Shown here: positions 46,691 to 58,390 of the stretch, piece after piece
How the letters are laid out: each line of letters begins with the position of its first letter
Position numbering within the stretch: the stretch's first letter is position 1
NCBI GenBank assembly: GCA_011317545.1
Contig: WUJK01000001.1
Span: forward strand, 2,027,001-2,091,000
Source: Coniella vitis
Taxonomy: Eukaryota; Ascomycota; Sordariomycetes; Diaporthales; Schizoparmaceae
Reading direction: 5' to 3'
Length of the DNA: 64,000 bases
The notes under the pieces: generated by a model
Told to the model about the DNA's origin: nothing
The model's database searches: none
Seen by the model: only the letters and a program-made list of their open reading frames with translations
Made by a program: the position numbers and the translations under genes

Positions 46691-49600
46691 GGTTGAGTCA
46701 ACTTTTGAACTTGAGAGCTTGGAAGGCAATTTGGATCAAGATGTACATAGTATAGGCTTCTGAAGGGCACTACAAACCTGAAGGTGCCAGAGATGACGTG
46801 TGTACAAAGACCCGCACACTCGCAGCTGAGGAGGATGCGTTGTACACAGTAAATATGGAATATATTGGGGACGGGGCTGTTCTGGACTCCACTTCGTGAT
46901 GTATCTGTTGGCGGCCCTTCTCGTGATTGCACTCATACCAATAGCTAATGGGATCCTGTCTGCGCGAGTTGGTTGATCCTGTTATGCCATTATCATGAGT
47001 CCCCGTCCCTGCTTCGCGTTCAGGGCCCAGCCTAACGCCAGCTCGGAAAGCTGTTGCAAAGGGAGCAGGCGATAATGGGGCACAGGAGCCTCATTTGGCA
47101 TGCAAATACAGAAGACGACCGTGACCGTCGTGCCGGTGCAGCGGCTGGCTGCGCTACACACAACATGGCGAACCCACTGCCAATTCAGAGCGCAGTGAGG
47201 GTGTTCATCCTGGCAAAACGCAAGCACGGATGTGTGCTACATCACAGTAGAATCCTGTGTCTCCCAAAAAGTTAGTATTGGACAGCTTTGCGTGGTGACT
47301 TTTACGTGACAGGCTCTTGACTTACTGGCGCAGGTGTGGTGTAAAGCATCAGGCCGAACGTATGCATCCGGAAATTCTGGCGGCTACAAGTTGCTAGAGT
47401 CAAGGCCTCGACTGAATATGGGATGCCATACTTAGCCAGTGCTTGGTGTTCAGCAGCTTGTGCCAGTGTCCACGTTAGTGCGCTTGTGGAGTCGTGCCTT
47501 CCCTCTTGCTTACAACAAAGGCTCCATGGTTCTCCATGGTTCTCCTTACGAATACCTTGCCTTCTCCCCACCTATGTAGGTACCAAGTGGGAAGCAGGTA
47601 CCCGGTGGCGTGAAGTTGTGGAAGGGAAAATTCTCGTGCTGCTGCAACACCGCCAAGCAAGTCGCTGGCTATCCAGTGCAATCAAAACTTCGTCCAATCG
47701 ACCATTTCCGCCTGCAAACCTGGGGCTGCACCCAAAGCAGACACACCACCAGATTGCGCCAGACGAGCCCAAACGAACCGGGTCTGAATCTAAGCGAGGA
47801 ACCACACTCGAACAGTCATCAAAGCAAGAATCTATAGGCACGACCCTGCAGCGGATGCGTCGAGGAGCCGGGGCTTGTATATGGAGCTAGCGAGATGCTC
47901 CGAGATGTGTAGAATTATTGCGTGATGAGGACTAGCCGGGCTAGACAATGGATTCGCAGCGAAGAACATCAGGTATCGGTTCGCAGCCGACACGTGCCCG
48001 TCATGCTGCCGAAGGGGAGGGCTGACTGCAGCACTACTATGTACAGAGCCGGGTTATTGGATGCTCATGCAATGGCTTTGTGGGGGGGGGTAGCATCGAG
48101 AAAAATGAGTCAACGGCCAAAGACAGACACATGGACAGAAAGTACATCGGTGCTGCAATCTGCTACCAAAGAGTCCCAGACAGGCTGACCATTGATCTGG
48201 AAAACAGTTCCGGAACTTAGAGTTCCCTATCCTGATATTGTTATGGCGCGTATGTAGGTGCATCTTACACCGCTCCTTAGGCAGCCTGAAGACATTGCTC
48301 TGTGCAGGGCCAGAATCCGCAGACTAAACCCATGGGGGAGGAAACGAGAGGTCAGAATAGATGAAGAGGGATCACGATGACTTGCCAGATGACCTCGATG
48401 TCGATATCTGGTCTTCTTGGTCACCCTTTAACCATGTCTGTTGTCCAGCCATGATGGCAAAGCAAACAAAGGGTATGATACCTGGTTTGTGGAGTCGTTC
48501 ATGTTCTCTGGCGCGTAGGAGGACGACGGGGTCCTGTCTCGGCTGGACTTGAGCCTCGGCTTAGTTGGCAGCCGGCAACCTGGGCGACCGACGGGGGCCA
48601 AATGCGCAGCGCGTTCCAGATGCATTCCAAGCATCGCGGCATGCTCCGCGGCTGGGAGGAGTGCAAAGTTACGTTAGGTACGCACGTCAAGAGGAAAAGA
48701 TGCGTATGTCGTGGGTCAGCAAAGGCACAATCTTTCCACTGAGAAAAAACGTCGGATAGCATATCCGTGGCTTGGGTTGGTCTGGCAGTATGGGCAATAC
48801 TCTTGACGGTATCGAGTCAACGTCCCTGTTGCCAGGGCAGCTTGCACTGTCTCAACGGCTGTACTGCAGTCGTGACTTAACTGTTCGTCATGATTATGAC
48901 TGCGCGAGAGTCTTGTTTAAACTACGAGCGTGCTTTGTATCGTCACCAAGTACGTCAATAGAATGTACTGGGTAGCGTGCCAGCTGCGTGCTTAGGCCTA
49001 AAGAAGACAGACTCACAGCGTTGTGGACAAGCTCAAGTTTTGGCGGTTTTAAAAGCCCTAGGGGGAACATCATCAGGGCTAAGGTCCAAACATAGCATAC
49101 ACGATCCGCACATGTATATACATAGTATAGTAGGCCAGTATGCAAATAACATTCTCGCCATTTGGTGCAACCTGACGGACATTCAGTGGTCTTGCGAATT
49201 GTCTGCCAATTCCATTCGTGCTCGGCATGCAGCCTCGCTGTGGCCCCGGCAGCCACCAAAGACATTTTCTCTTTACAGACATGGCATCCCGGGCTTAAAC
49301 GCGGCGTCTGGCGTCACGGACGGGCCTTGCTGACGGTGGAGAAACGCTCTAACGTGATGGCAATCTCGGCGGTGCCAGTCAGCCAGTGTCGGCCGCCTGG
49401 TAATTGTATGATGGTTGAGCATGGTAAAATTGTCTCTCAAGAAGAGCAATGCGGTCGGGTTTGCTGATATGTGATATCATGAGAGATATCTTCAGGGACA
49501 TCGATAACTCTTCCCCCGCTATGAGTCAATGATCCAGCGCTGCGATTAGAGTACTGCAGCTTACTGCGTACATCCATTCTGGCTAGGATCCCCAATCCAG

Positions 49601-50609
49601 ATCCCCCAGACAACCTATGCCGGCAAGGATCATAGATTAGGGAGCCCCGCTGATAACGCAGCATGTTACCTAGCAGCGTGACCCGTCCATGCCCGCCCGA
49701 GGATACCCTGAGCAGCCTGGACAGGCTACCAAACTACCAGCTACCCAGGCTTGCCAGGTACCTACTATGTTCTATGTATGCCCTGGGAGGGCAACAAATC
49801 CCCACTACATGCTGAGCAAGCAGCATGACATACCCTGGCCTGCCCAGAGCCATCCGCGTCAACGGCTCACCCCCCTGTACTCTTCTTTACGTAGTAGCCT
49901 CAACTATTTTCTCGAAGAGTTTCCTCCTTCTATTTTCCTACTCAATCCCCGTCATGTACTTATCTGGCATCCTCGCTGCTGCCTCCTCCTTCATCTTTCT
50001 TATCGCCGCTCTTCCTGTCCTAGCGATCCAACCCGCCGTCCTGAGTCCTGCGCCCTCAACTGCCCTGCAAGGCCGCCAGTAGAAAAACGAGCAGGCCTCT
50101 CTGACCGGGCGAATCTGCTACCGCCTATCAGCAGCGCCCATTGGTTCTTCGACCCTTGCTTTCCAGCGCTCGCTCACATCTCACACGCACGCACACGCAC
50201 GCTCTCTCTTGTGTGAACGTGCGCAACTCCAAAGAACCACCGTCTGCTGCTTATCGCCTGACAAAGCTTGGTTCTAGATCCGCCCGGCACGGCAGGGTGT
50301 AGATTGGGGGCGGTAGGCCAATATGCACGTAGTTGCGACAGGCTCTGGCTTCGCGACATGCTCGTGGCCAATATGGCGCGTTGACGACTTCACTTTGTGC
50401 TTCCAGAGAGAGTCAGTGCAACCTTTCACCCGTCCGTCCACACTCCCGCTTGTCTTCTTGGGTCTCCAGTCCAGCCAGAGACTCTCTCATGCGTGTCAGC
50501 GAAAAGGTTGCAGCTCTTTGCTAACCACAAGGTGCTCCTCACAGTTACCTCCAGGTCATACTACCAGCATTAATCATAACGATTTCTGTTCTCCACCTAT
50601 TCGTACAGA
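46691..50609. other. 3.9-kb gene-free interval
   Basis: No supported gene on either strand. Frames of up to 155 codons around 47423-47890 lack domains and conserved patterns. It includes a nine-G run (48082-48090) and TACATAGTA-type short palindromes. The right-hand 900 bp are probably promoter and CT-rich leader of the ABC transporter. Confidence 0.45.
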
Positions 50610-50626
50610 ATGTCCTCCGACCGCTC

Positions 50627-53600
50627 TTGTCGCGAAACACGCAGTCGCCTGCCTACTCTCCATTGCAGGCTGCAAATGCCAACGGCCATGCGATCCATTC
50701 CCGCACCGACCTCCCAGCCGAGGAAGCCGAACTGGTAGAAGATTCGGACGATGATGTGCTTGAGATCAGTGGCGGGCAATTGGCCCTTGCACGAACCACT
50801 ACTAAGGGATCGATTGTGCAGGCTGATGCTCCCGTCGCACAGAATGTGTGGGATATCATCGAGGAAGTCGCGATTGTGGCCATGGTGGCTCTGAACATTA
50901 CAGCTCTTCTGACGGGTGCCTCGGGAGGCAAGGCTTCTCTGGCCTCGGTCGCGGGTCTGATCATTTGGGTCTACGTCCTCGCTCTCGCCAGCCTGCGCAT
51001 CTTCCTCCGCAACTCCCGGCGACGCATTCCTCACCTCTGGAGCCATACCGCCGCAATTTACTCGCTCGAATGGCTATTTATTGTCGTCATGTTCCGCTCC
51101 GTCCTCGTCCGGCCCACCTCTGAGCTGACACGAGCTTTGACAATCACGGAATTCGCCCTGATATCCCTCCTGTTCGCCATCGCCATCACCACTAGAAAGG
51201 GCAACAGAACAGTGCTTTTGGAATGGGAGGACGGCATTCAGCCATCCAAGGAATCTCTGGCGTCCATCTTTTCCGCCTACACTTTCGCGTGGGTCGACTC
51301 AATTACCTGGCAAGGATACAAGGAGACAATGGAGCTCAAGCATGTCTGGAACCTGTTACCTCAGGACAAGGCTGGCGCAGTCCTCGCTCATTACCGCCAG
51401 ATTCACAAAACCATGGCTCTCTCGTACCATTTGCTTGCCTACTTCAAGGGCCAGTTGCTCGCCCAGATCTGGTGGGCCATTTTTTCGGGCATCGTCACAT
51501 TCATGCCGACCATGCTGCTCAAGGCCATCCTCGAATACGTCGAACACCCGGACCGTGCTCCTCGCAACGTTCTGTGGCTGTATGTTATCCTCCTGCCTAT
51601 CTCGGACCTTGCCAGGTCGGTAGCAGACAACCGTGCTCTGTGGATTGGTCGCAAGATCTGCATCAACGTTCGGGCCATTCTGATTGGCGACATTTATGCT
51701 AAGGCTTTGAGGCGCAAGGCCGCAGCTGGAAACGACAGTGTACTTGGCAAAGACAAGAAGGACGAGGTTGTCAAAGATGGCTGGATTGCATCGGTCAGAA
51801 CAAGGCTGGGACTCGGCAAGAAAGCCAAGAATCAGCAGAGCAGTGGTGCTGCAACATCGAGTGCCGCCGAGGCAGATGCTGCAAAGAAAGTCGGAGCCGA
51901 TGAACAGGCCAACCTGGGTACCATCATCAACCTCATGTCTGTCGACAGCTTCAAGGTGTCCGAGGTGACCGCCTACCTGCACTTCTTGGCTGCACATGCG
52001 CCAACTCAGCTGATCGTCTCGACCTTTCTTCTCTATCAAGTGCTGGGTTACAGCGCTATCCCCGGCTTCGTCGTCATGTGTCTGTTGTTGCCCGTCAACA
52101 TCTATTTTGGCAAGGCGTTCAACAGCACGCAGAAGCTGATCATGGCCGCCACGGACAAGCGCATTCACACGACGAACGAGATCTTGCAGAACATTCGCAT
52201 CATCAAGTACTTTGCGTGGGAGTATCGCTTCTCTGAAATTGTTGACGAGAAGCGCAAGGCTGAACTACAGGCATTGCGCAAACGGTACATGGTCTGGGCT
52301 GCCGCCGTTGCTGTTTGGAACACGGTCCCCATTCTCATCACCTTCTTCTCGTTCCTGTCGTACACGCTGATTGAGAAGAAGCCACTGTACCCCTCGGTCG
52401 CATTCACGGCCATCTCACTCTTTATGCTGCTGCGATTCCCTCTCGACCAAATTGGCGACATGATTGCTCACGTGCAAGAGGCTAAAGTCTCTATCGACCG
52501 TGTGGAGGAATTCTTAAATGAGGAAGAAACCACCAAGTTCGAACAGCTTGGCGAGGACAACATTGACGAGAATGGAAAGCGTGTCATCGGCTTCAGAGAT
52601 GCCACCTTCATCTGGGGCAGCAAAACTGCTGTTTCCGACGACGGCTCGATGGCTTTCCGCCTCCTGGACATCAACGTTGATTTCGAAATTGGCAAGCTTA
52701 ACGTCATTACTGGTCCCACCGGCTCTGGCAAGACCTCCTTGTTGATGGCGCTGCTTGGTGAAATGACCTTGATGGATGGAAAGGTTTATTTGCCCGGCGG
52801 CCGAAGCCGAGAGGATGTCCCTGTCGACCCGGAAACTGGCCTGGCCGAGACATGTGCCTATGTCGCCCAAAGCGCTTGGCTTGTTAACGCGAACATTAGG
52901 GACAACATCATCTTCTCGGCTCCATTTGATGAGAAGCGATACCGCCAGGTCATTATTGCCTGCGCCCTCGAACGGGACCTGGAAATCCTCGATAACGGCG
53001 ATGAAACTCTGGTCGGAGAAAAGGGTATTACGCTTTCTGGCGGGCAAAAGCAACGTATCTCTTTGGCTCGCGCTGTGTACTCCAACTCCAAGCACATTCT
53101 TCTCGATGACTGTCTCAGCGCTGTCGACTCTCACACTTCGCAATGGATTTTCAGCAACTGTCTGCGTGGCCCGCTGATGCGTGGACGAACTTGTCTCTTG
53201 GTGACTCACAACATCCCGCTGACCGTGCCGCACGCGAGCTACATTGTGGTCCTCGACAATGGCCGAGTTTCTGTCCAGGGCAACGCCGGTGAACTGATTG
53301 AGGCGGGCACATTCGGAGAAGAAGTCCAAAAGGTTAAGGCTGGGTTGACTTCGGCTTCTGCCGCAATCTCGCGCATTCCTTCTCGTGTCCCGTCCAGCGT
53401 TGGCGATGGAAGTGGGGAAACGCTTATTGATGCAGTTGGAGACGGGGACCACCTCTCCAAGCCCAGAAACACTGACAAGAAGGCTGAAAAGAAGGACAGC
53501 ATGGATGAGACCAAAGCTGTGGGCGCGGTGCAGTGGCCGGTGCTAAAGCTCTACCTGTCTTCGATGGGTGGCTGGACATTCTGGCTCGTGGCATGCGTTG

Positions 53601-55588
53601 TATTTGCCTCGCAGCAAGTTACGGGCGTTGCTTCCAATCTGTGGATCAAGCAGTGGGCAAACCAGTACATGCAACCCGAAGACGTCTCCAAGATTCAGTT
53701 CAGCACAAGCTCTCAGAACTACCAAAGCGCATCCATGTCACCCACTTACTTCGCCTCCATCGCTACCTATATCAAACCAGACTCGTGGTTGCAGGGGAAC
53801 ATGACCAGCATGGGATTTTCTGCTACAGACGACTCTGGTGTCAATGTCGTCTATTACCTGACCATCCTGGCTGTGATTGGGCTCTTTGGTGCCGTTACGG
53901 CTCTTACCCGAGATCTTTGGATCTTTTTCGGCTCACTAACGGCGTCGTGGAGAATCCACAACCGTCTAATGACCTCCATTACGAAGGCCAAGTTCAAGTT
54001 CTTCGACGTCACTCCGCTCGGACAGATCATGAACCGTTTCAGCAAAGATCTCGAGGGTGTGGACCAAGAGGTCGCCCCAACCGCCATTGGTGTCATGACG
54101 TGTGTGTTGGGTATCCTCGTTACCATTGTTTTGATTGCAAGCGTGACGCCTGGCTTCCTGATTGCTGGCTTCTTCATTACCGGCGCCTACCTGTTTCTCG
54201 GAAAGTTCTACCTCGCTTCGTCTAGAGACCTCAAGCGGCTCGAGTCTGTGCAGCGCAGTCCCTTGTTCCAGCAATTTGGAGAGACGCTGAGCGGAGTCAC
54301 CACCATTCGAGCATATGGCGACGAACGCCGCTTTGTCCGCGAGAATCTGAACAAGATTAATGCCCAGCTGCGACCATTTATTTACCTGTGGGCCGCTAAC
54401 AGGTGGCTTGCCTTCAGGACTGATGTTCTCGGGGACCTGGTCGCATTCTTTGCTGGAGTGTTTGTTATTTTGAGCTTGGGAACGATTGACCCTGGCTCGG
54501 CTGGTATCTCGCTCTCGTATGCTATTGGCTTTGCCGATAATATTCTTTGGCTGGTGCGTCTCTATGCCGTGAATGAGCAAAACATGAACTCTGTGGAACG
54601 TATCAAGGAATACTTGGACGTGGAGCAGGAGGCTGCCGCCATTGTGGAGGAGAACCGGCCCCCGGAGAACTGGCCCAGCAAGGGCTCCGTGGAATTCATC
54701 AACTACACAACACGCTACCGAGCCGACCTCGACCCTGTCCTCAGAAATCTCACCTTCAAAATTGGCGCCATGGAAAAGGTCGGCATTGTCGGCCGAACCG
54801 GTGCGGGCAAGTCTTCTTTGGCGCTCGCTCTCTTCCGTGCCCTCGAGGCCGAAGAGGGCAAGATCCTCATTGACGACATTGACATTGGCCTGATTGGTCT
54901 GCGCGACTTGCGCGAAAACATTACCATTGTGCCCCAGGATCCGACTCTCTTCATGGGAACCATCAAGACGAACCTCGACCCCTTTGGCATGTACAGCGAA
55001 GAGGACATTTTTGCTGCTCTGCGCCGGGTGCAACTCATCGGTCCTAACGAAACACCCATTTCCACCCGCCCGCCTTCAGCCGCCGGTGACGCCCCAGCGC
55101 CAACCACCGCCGCCGACAGTATCCGCTCGACCACCTCCTCCACAAGCGCCCCTGTCGCCACCAACAAGAACATCTTCCTTGACCTCTCGTCCCCCGTCAC
55201 GGAGTCGGGCAACAACCTGTCCCAGGGCCAGCGTCAACTCCTCTGCCTCGCCCGCGCGCTGCTCAAAAATCCGCGCGTGCTGCTCATGGATGAGGCGACG
55301 GCATCAATTGATTACGCGACAGACTCCAAGATCCAAGAGACAATTCGCGAGCTCGAGAGCAGTACAATCATCACAATTGCGCACCGTCTGCAGACGATTG
55401 TCGACTATGATAAGGTGCTTGTGCTCGACAAGGGCGCCGTGGTGGAGTTTGGACACCCTTGGGAGTTGATGCAACGCGGGGATGGACAGTTCAAGGATAT
55501 GTGTTTCATGAGCGGCGAGTGGGACGTGCTTGAGAAGCAGGCTAAGAAGGCTTGGAAGGCAAAGCATGAGCTCGTCGATGTGGAGTGA
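50627..55588 (+). CDS. ABCC-family (MRP/Ybt1-type) transporter
   Basis: Uninterrupted frame of about 1653 codons with full ABCC layout. An extra N-terminal membrane domain (segments from about residue 75 to 190) comes first. TMD1 follows, then NBD1 with Walker A GPTGSGKTS, signature LSGGQKQR and Walker B ILLDDCLSAVD. After TMD2 comes NBD2 with Walker A GRTGAGKSS, signature LSQGQRQLL and Walker B LLMDEATASID. NBD2 carries a Ser/Thr/Pro/Ala-rich insert of about 50 residues before its signature. Fungal relatives (Ybt1/Bpt1/Ycf1 type) pump bile-acid-like anions and glutathione conjugates, mostly into the vacuole; substrate here is inferred. The start is unresolved. This frame opens with TTG at 50627, while a well-placed ATG at 50610 is in another frame, so a missed short exon or a one-base discrepancy is likely. 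Confidence 0.93.
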   Translation: MSRNTQSPAYSPLQAANANGHAIHSRTDLPAEEAELVEDSDDDVLEISGGQLALARTTTKGSIVQADAPVAQNVWDIIEEVAIVAMVALNITALLTGASGGKASLASVAGLIIWVYVLALASLRIFLRNSRRRIPHLWSHTAAIYSLEWLFIVVMFRSVLVRPTSELTRALTITEFALISLLFAIAITTRKGNRTVLLEWEDGIQPSKESLASIFSAYTFAWVDSITWQGYKETMELKHVWNLLPQDKAGAVLAHYRQIHKTMALSYHLLAYFKGQLLAQIWWAIFSGIVTFMPTMLLKAILEYVEHPDRAPRNVLWLYVILLPISDLARSVADNRALWIGRKICINVRAILIGDIYAKALRRKAAAGNDSVLGKDKKDEVVKDGWIASVRTRLGLGKKAKNQQSSGAATSSAAEADAAKKVGADEQANLGTIINLMSVDSFKVSEVTAYLHFLAAHAPTQLIVSTFLLYQVLGYSAIPGFVVMCLLLPVNIYFGKAFNSTQKLIMAATDKRIHTTNEILQNIRIIKYFAWEYRFSEIVDEKRKAELQALRKRYMVWAAAVAVWNTVPILITFFSFLSYTLIEKKPLYPSVAFTAISLFMLLRFPLDQIGDMIAHVQEAKVSIDRVEEFLNEEETTKFEQLGEDNIDENGKRVIGFRDATFIWGSKTAVSDDGSMAFRLLDINVDFEIGKLNVITGPTGSGKTSLLMALLGEMTLMDGKVYLPGGRSREDVPVDPETGLAETCAYVAQSAWLVNANIRDNIIFSAPFDEKRYRQVIIACALERDLEILDNGDETLVGEKGITLSGGQKQRISLARAVYSNSKHILLDDCLSAVDSHTSQWIFSNCLRGPLMRGRTCLLVTHNIPLTVPHASYIVVLDNGRVSVQGNAGELIEAGTFGEEVQKVKAGLTSASAAISRIPSRVPSSVGDGSGETLIDAVGDGDHLSKPRNTDKKAEKKDSMDETKAVGAVQWPVLKLYLSSMGGWTFWLVACVVFASQQVTGVASNLWIKQWANQYMQPEDVSKIQFSTSSQNYQSASMSPTYFASIATYIKPDSWLQGNMTSMGFSATDDSGVNVVYYLTILAVIGLFGAVTALTRDLWIFFGSLTASWRIHNRLMTSITKAKFKFFDVTPLGQIMNRFSKDLEGVDQEVAPTAIGVMTCVLGILVTIVLIASVTPGFLIAGFFITGAYLFLGKFYLASSRDLKRLESVQRSPLFQQFGETLSGVTTIRAYGDERRFVRENLNKINAQLRPFIYLWAANRWLAFRTDVLGDLVAFFAGVFVILSLGTIDPGSAGISLSYAIGFADNILWLVRLYAVNEQNMNSVERIKEYLDVEQEAAAIVEENRPPENWPSKGSVEFINYTTRYRADLDPVLRNLTFKIGAMEKVGIVGRTGAGKSSLALALFRALEAEEGKILIDDIDIGLIGLRDLRENITIVPQDPTLFMGTIKTNLDPFGMYSEEDIFAALRRVQLIGPNETPISTRPPSAAGDAPAPTTAADSIRSTTSSTSAPVATNKNIFLDLSSPVTESGNNLSQGQRQLLCLARALLKNPRVLLMDEATASIDYATDSKIQETIRELESSTIITIAHRLQTIVDYDKVLVLDKGAVVEFGHPWELMQRGDGQFKDMCFMSGEWDVLEKQAKKAWKAKHELVDVE

Positions 55589-56983
55589 GTGGATGGGTCA
55601 TGTGGGCAAGGAGAAAAGAAAGAAACCGGGGTAAAAGAAAGAAGGCTTCATTTTGCACCCAAGTATATGGAGACCTAGGAAAGAATCATCGTAAGGGCGA
55701 GGAGGATTGCTGTAATAAGGGTGCGATGGTGCATGCAAAAAGGCATAAGACAGCGCTAGGTACTCAAGCCCGTTGATGAACCGACTAAAGACACCACAAG
55801 GTGGGACGAAGGAAAGAAAAGCAATAGGCAATTGTATATAAACATCCATTTCTACAACCTCATTTCTCACCGTTCCCTTAAATCCCCTTCGTTATTATCG
55901 ATTATCTGGGGGGGCGATAAAAGGCGGGACAACGAGAGAGGTTGTGGATTTGAGGTGGAGGTCATTGGGTCGGCGTTGCAACCCTTTTCTTTTGTCTTTG
56001 ATGGATTTCTTTTATATGGTATTAGTTCTGTATAGAAATTTTGATATAAGAGAGTCCTTGTTCTTGGATTGACTTTGACTGGATTCTGCTCTTTTGTATC
56101 CAACAAGTGCGTGCCTTGCAAAATGTCCGTATTGTGTTGCCGAATAAGGGGTCTGGAGAGTGAGATTGATGTTGGGAATGATACTGGATACAGCACAAGT
56201 ACATGATATCAGGAATCACGATTGATCTTTCATAACAGGTGCATACCAGCACAGCCTTGCTTTACTATTTATTCTCTCTCCGTTTCATGACCATGGACTT
56301 GAATCATGAGAAATCTCGTGTAGTCGTCCCATCAAGCTTTGGAGTTTTCCGCTGGAAATCTGCTACACTTCCAGAGAGCCTCAAGGTAGTCTTCTTTTTC
56401 TTGATGCTGATATGCTCCCAGGTGACTTGGGCGATCCGAGTATGTAATTACAGGTCATGTGAGCGAGGCTCACTTATGCTATGAATATCGCGAGACGTCT
56501 GCTAGACAGCAAATCTGACTCACCTAGGTAGGTTGATACATAGTAAAGATACTTGCATGGATACTTCACTTGTCGTCACACAAATGTTTCAGACGTGGAG
56601 GTCAAGATATGCTCCTGGCTTCTTCGGTGGCTTCCGGTGGCTTGCGGTGGCTTGCGGTAGGCGTGTTTCCGCATACTGTAGGGCTGGCTGCAGGGTGTTC
56701 AGACGCCTTCTTTTTTGTTTGATTGTCTTAGGATTTCGGATCAGATAAAATGCCTTGACTAGTGATTCTTTCCTTTTGCATTCCAGGTAGTGCTATTCGC
56801 AAGTTTGTTGACGGCGCATTTTGGAGCGAGACAAGACAGCGGTTCCCAAGAATGTTCACTGTTTGAAAATAGAGCCAGAGTGATACCTTTTTGTTTGTTT
56901 ATAGCCAAGTACTCCAAGATTCAATAATTCACCGCAGATAGAGCAACCACTGCCTTTCCAAACGCCATACAATATGCATCTGT

Positions 56984-57015
<32 letters not shown>

Positions 57016-57151
57016 AGGACCACTCCTGAACCACTAAGTCCCGTATAACCAATTTGCTATAACAAGACCACTTCGCACGAAACGCGCAACTCACAACCAA
57101 GCCGCATCGTTGTCACTGCACCTGACAGACCTAACAGGCTTCCACGCGACA
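55589..57151. other. Gene-free interval
   Basis: 3' region of the ABC transporter and further DNA without a supported gene. A (GT)n run lies at 56984-57012, and a CACCTAGGTAGG motif near 56521. Confidence 0.45.
56984..57012. repeat. (GT)n microsatellite
   Basis: About fourteen GT units, intergenic. Confidence 0.95.
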
Positions 57152-57991
57152 TTATTCGTAATCGAAATCATTTTCGGGTGAATCCGAATCGTGCTCGTTA
57201 GGCGGAGCCACACGGTGGTATTCCAGTGAAGATAGAGATTGCGCGTCGAGCCACGGCCATCCCCAAGCAATGTCTTGCTGTCTGCGCTGCGTGGGGCTTA
57301 TGATGTAAATCGGCACTGGAGAGTCTGGCTCAGCCTCGGTGGCCGTCAAGGGACGCGACCAAGGGTGGCGGGTACTTTGCAGTAATTTGACTTGAACCTC
57401 CTTGTTTTCGCTGCTGTTGGATAGCATTGGCTGGGGTGCCGGATGCGATGGAGAGGCGGAGGATGTCTGAGGCACCGACTGAGGCTCTAGCCGAAGCTTT
57501 TCGTTAATGGTGTAATAGCGCTCCAGATCCATAATACTTGGAGGAGCCCATCTTTCCACAAAAGTTGTGCGCAGGGTTCGAGGATTTCCATCGCTCGGCG
57601 ATCGGCCCCAGTTGCAGGAAAGAAGACCGAGGCTCTCCTGGTCGGAAAGCGGTGGTGTCTGTGGCTGCTTGTGTACAGTGCAGGCTATCTGATCTTGGAT
57701 CCCATCTGGCTCCGAGCCTTTGGATGCCGTACTCTGACGCTCTGTAGTCTTGCTTCCGGTGCTGCGAGCGCCACCAAAGCCACCCTCGGCCTTGTCACGT
57801 CGTCTCTTGGCAGCCACCGATGGGCTGACTTCGTTTCCGGCAAATTCGCGGGCTCTTTTGTTCAAGCTGCTGAGAGAGGCTGGCTGGAGCGCCGATGTTG
57901 CTTCGCGGCTGTCATCTGTGCTGATATTGATGCTGCTCGGGCGGATATCTCCAGCCATGGGGGGCGGCGTCGTCAAGAGATTCGTGGCCAT
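57152..57991 (-). CDS. Orphan nuclear-type protein
   Basis: Single exon, 279 residues, ATG at 57991. The sequence is polar and Ser/Pro-rich, with a probable bipartite nuclear localisation signal (NKRAREF ... AAKRRRDK, about 44-68). A proline-directed phosphorylation-type stretch (PQTPPLSDQE) lies near 112. A more ordered block follows (TLRTTFVERWAPPSIMDLERYYTINEKLRLEP, about 140-170), and the C-terminus is acidic (HDSDSPENDFDYE). No enzyme domain is visible. I do not recognise the family; a small nuclear regulatory protein is a guess from composition. Confidence 0.6.
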   Translation of the reverse strand: MATNLLTTPPPMAGDIRPSSINISTDDSREATSALQPASLSSLNKRAREFAGNEVSPSVAAKRRRDKAEGGFGGARSTGSKTTERQSTASKGSEPDGIQDQIACTVHKQPQTPPLSDQESLGLLSCNWGRSPSDGNPRTLRTTFVERWAPPSIMDLERYYTINEKLRLEPQSVPQTSSASPSHPAPQPMLSNSSENKEVQVKLLQSTRHPWSRPLTATEAEPDSPVPIYIISPTQRRQQDIAWGWPWLDAQSLSSLEYHRVAPPNEHDSDSPENDFDYE

Positions 57992-58390
57992 ACTGGGCAG
58001 GAAAAGAAGCTGATGCTGTCTAATGCGACCAACAACAAGGAGAGAGTATATAATAAGGATCGATACAACGAGATAAGAGTGGTTAAGTCTATCCGAGCAG
58101 TGAGATGCTGGGTGATGGATGTGATGATACCGGCGTGGTTTATTTTGATGTTGTCACGGAATATCTGGTCACAACGGCTACGTTTAATTCGAAATTTTTG
58201 TCGTCATGGCAATGTTCTTTCCTCATCTCTCGTAGAACGGATAGATGGCAAGTGTCGGATCCAAACAACAAGGAGCGCTTTCCACTGAACTGCTAGTGAA
58301 TGATCAATTTACTATGTATATGGCAAATTCTCAGGCCTGCAACCTTTCCAACCAACTTCCTCCAGAGACCAACCAACGATCTCATCCAGA

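Noticed and set aside
47423..47890. 155-codon + strand frame
   Set aside because: Mixed composition, no domain, no upstream promoter-like leader; overlaps equally plausible minus-strand frames.
52514..55033. Long antisense frames (312 and 355 codons) inside the ABC transporter
   Set aside because: Shadows of a conserved ABC coding sequence; composition only.
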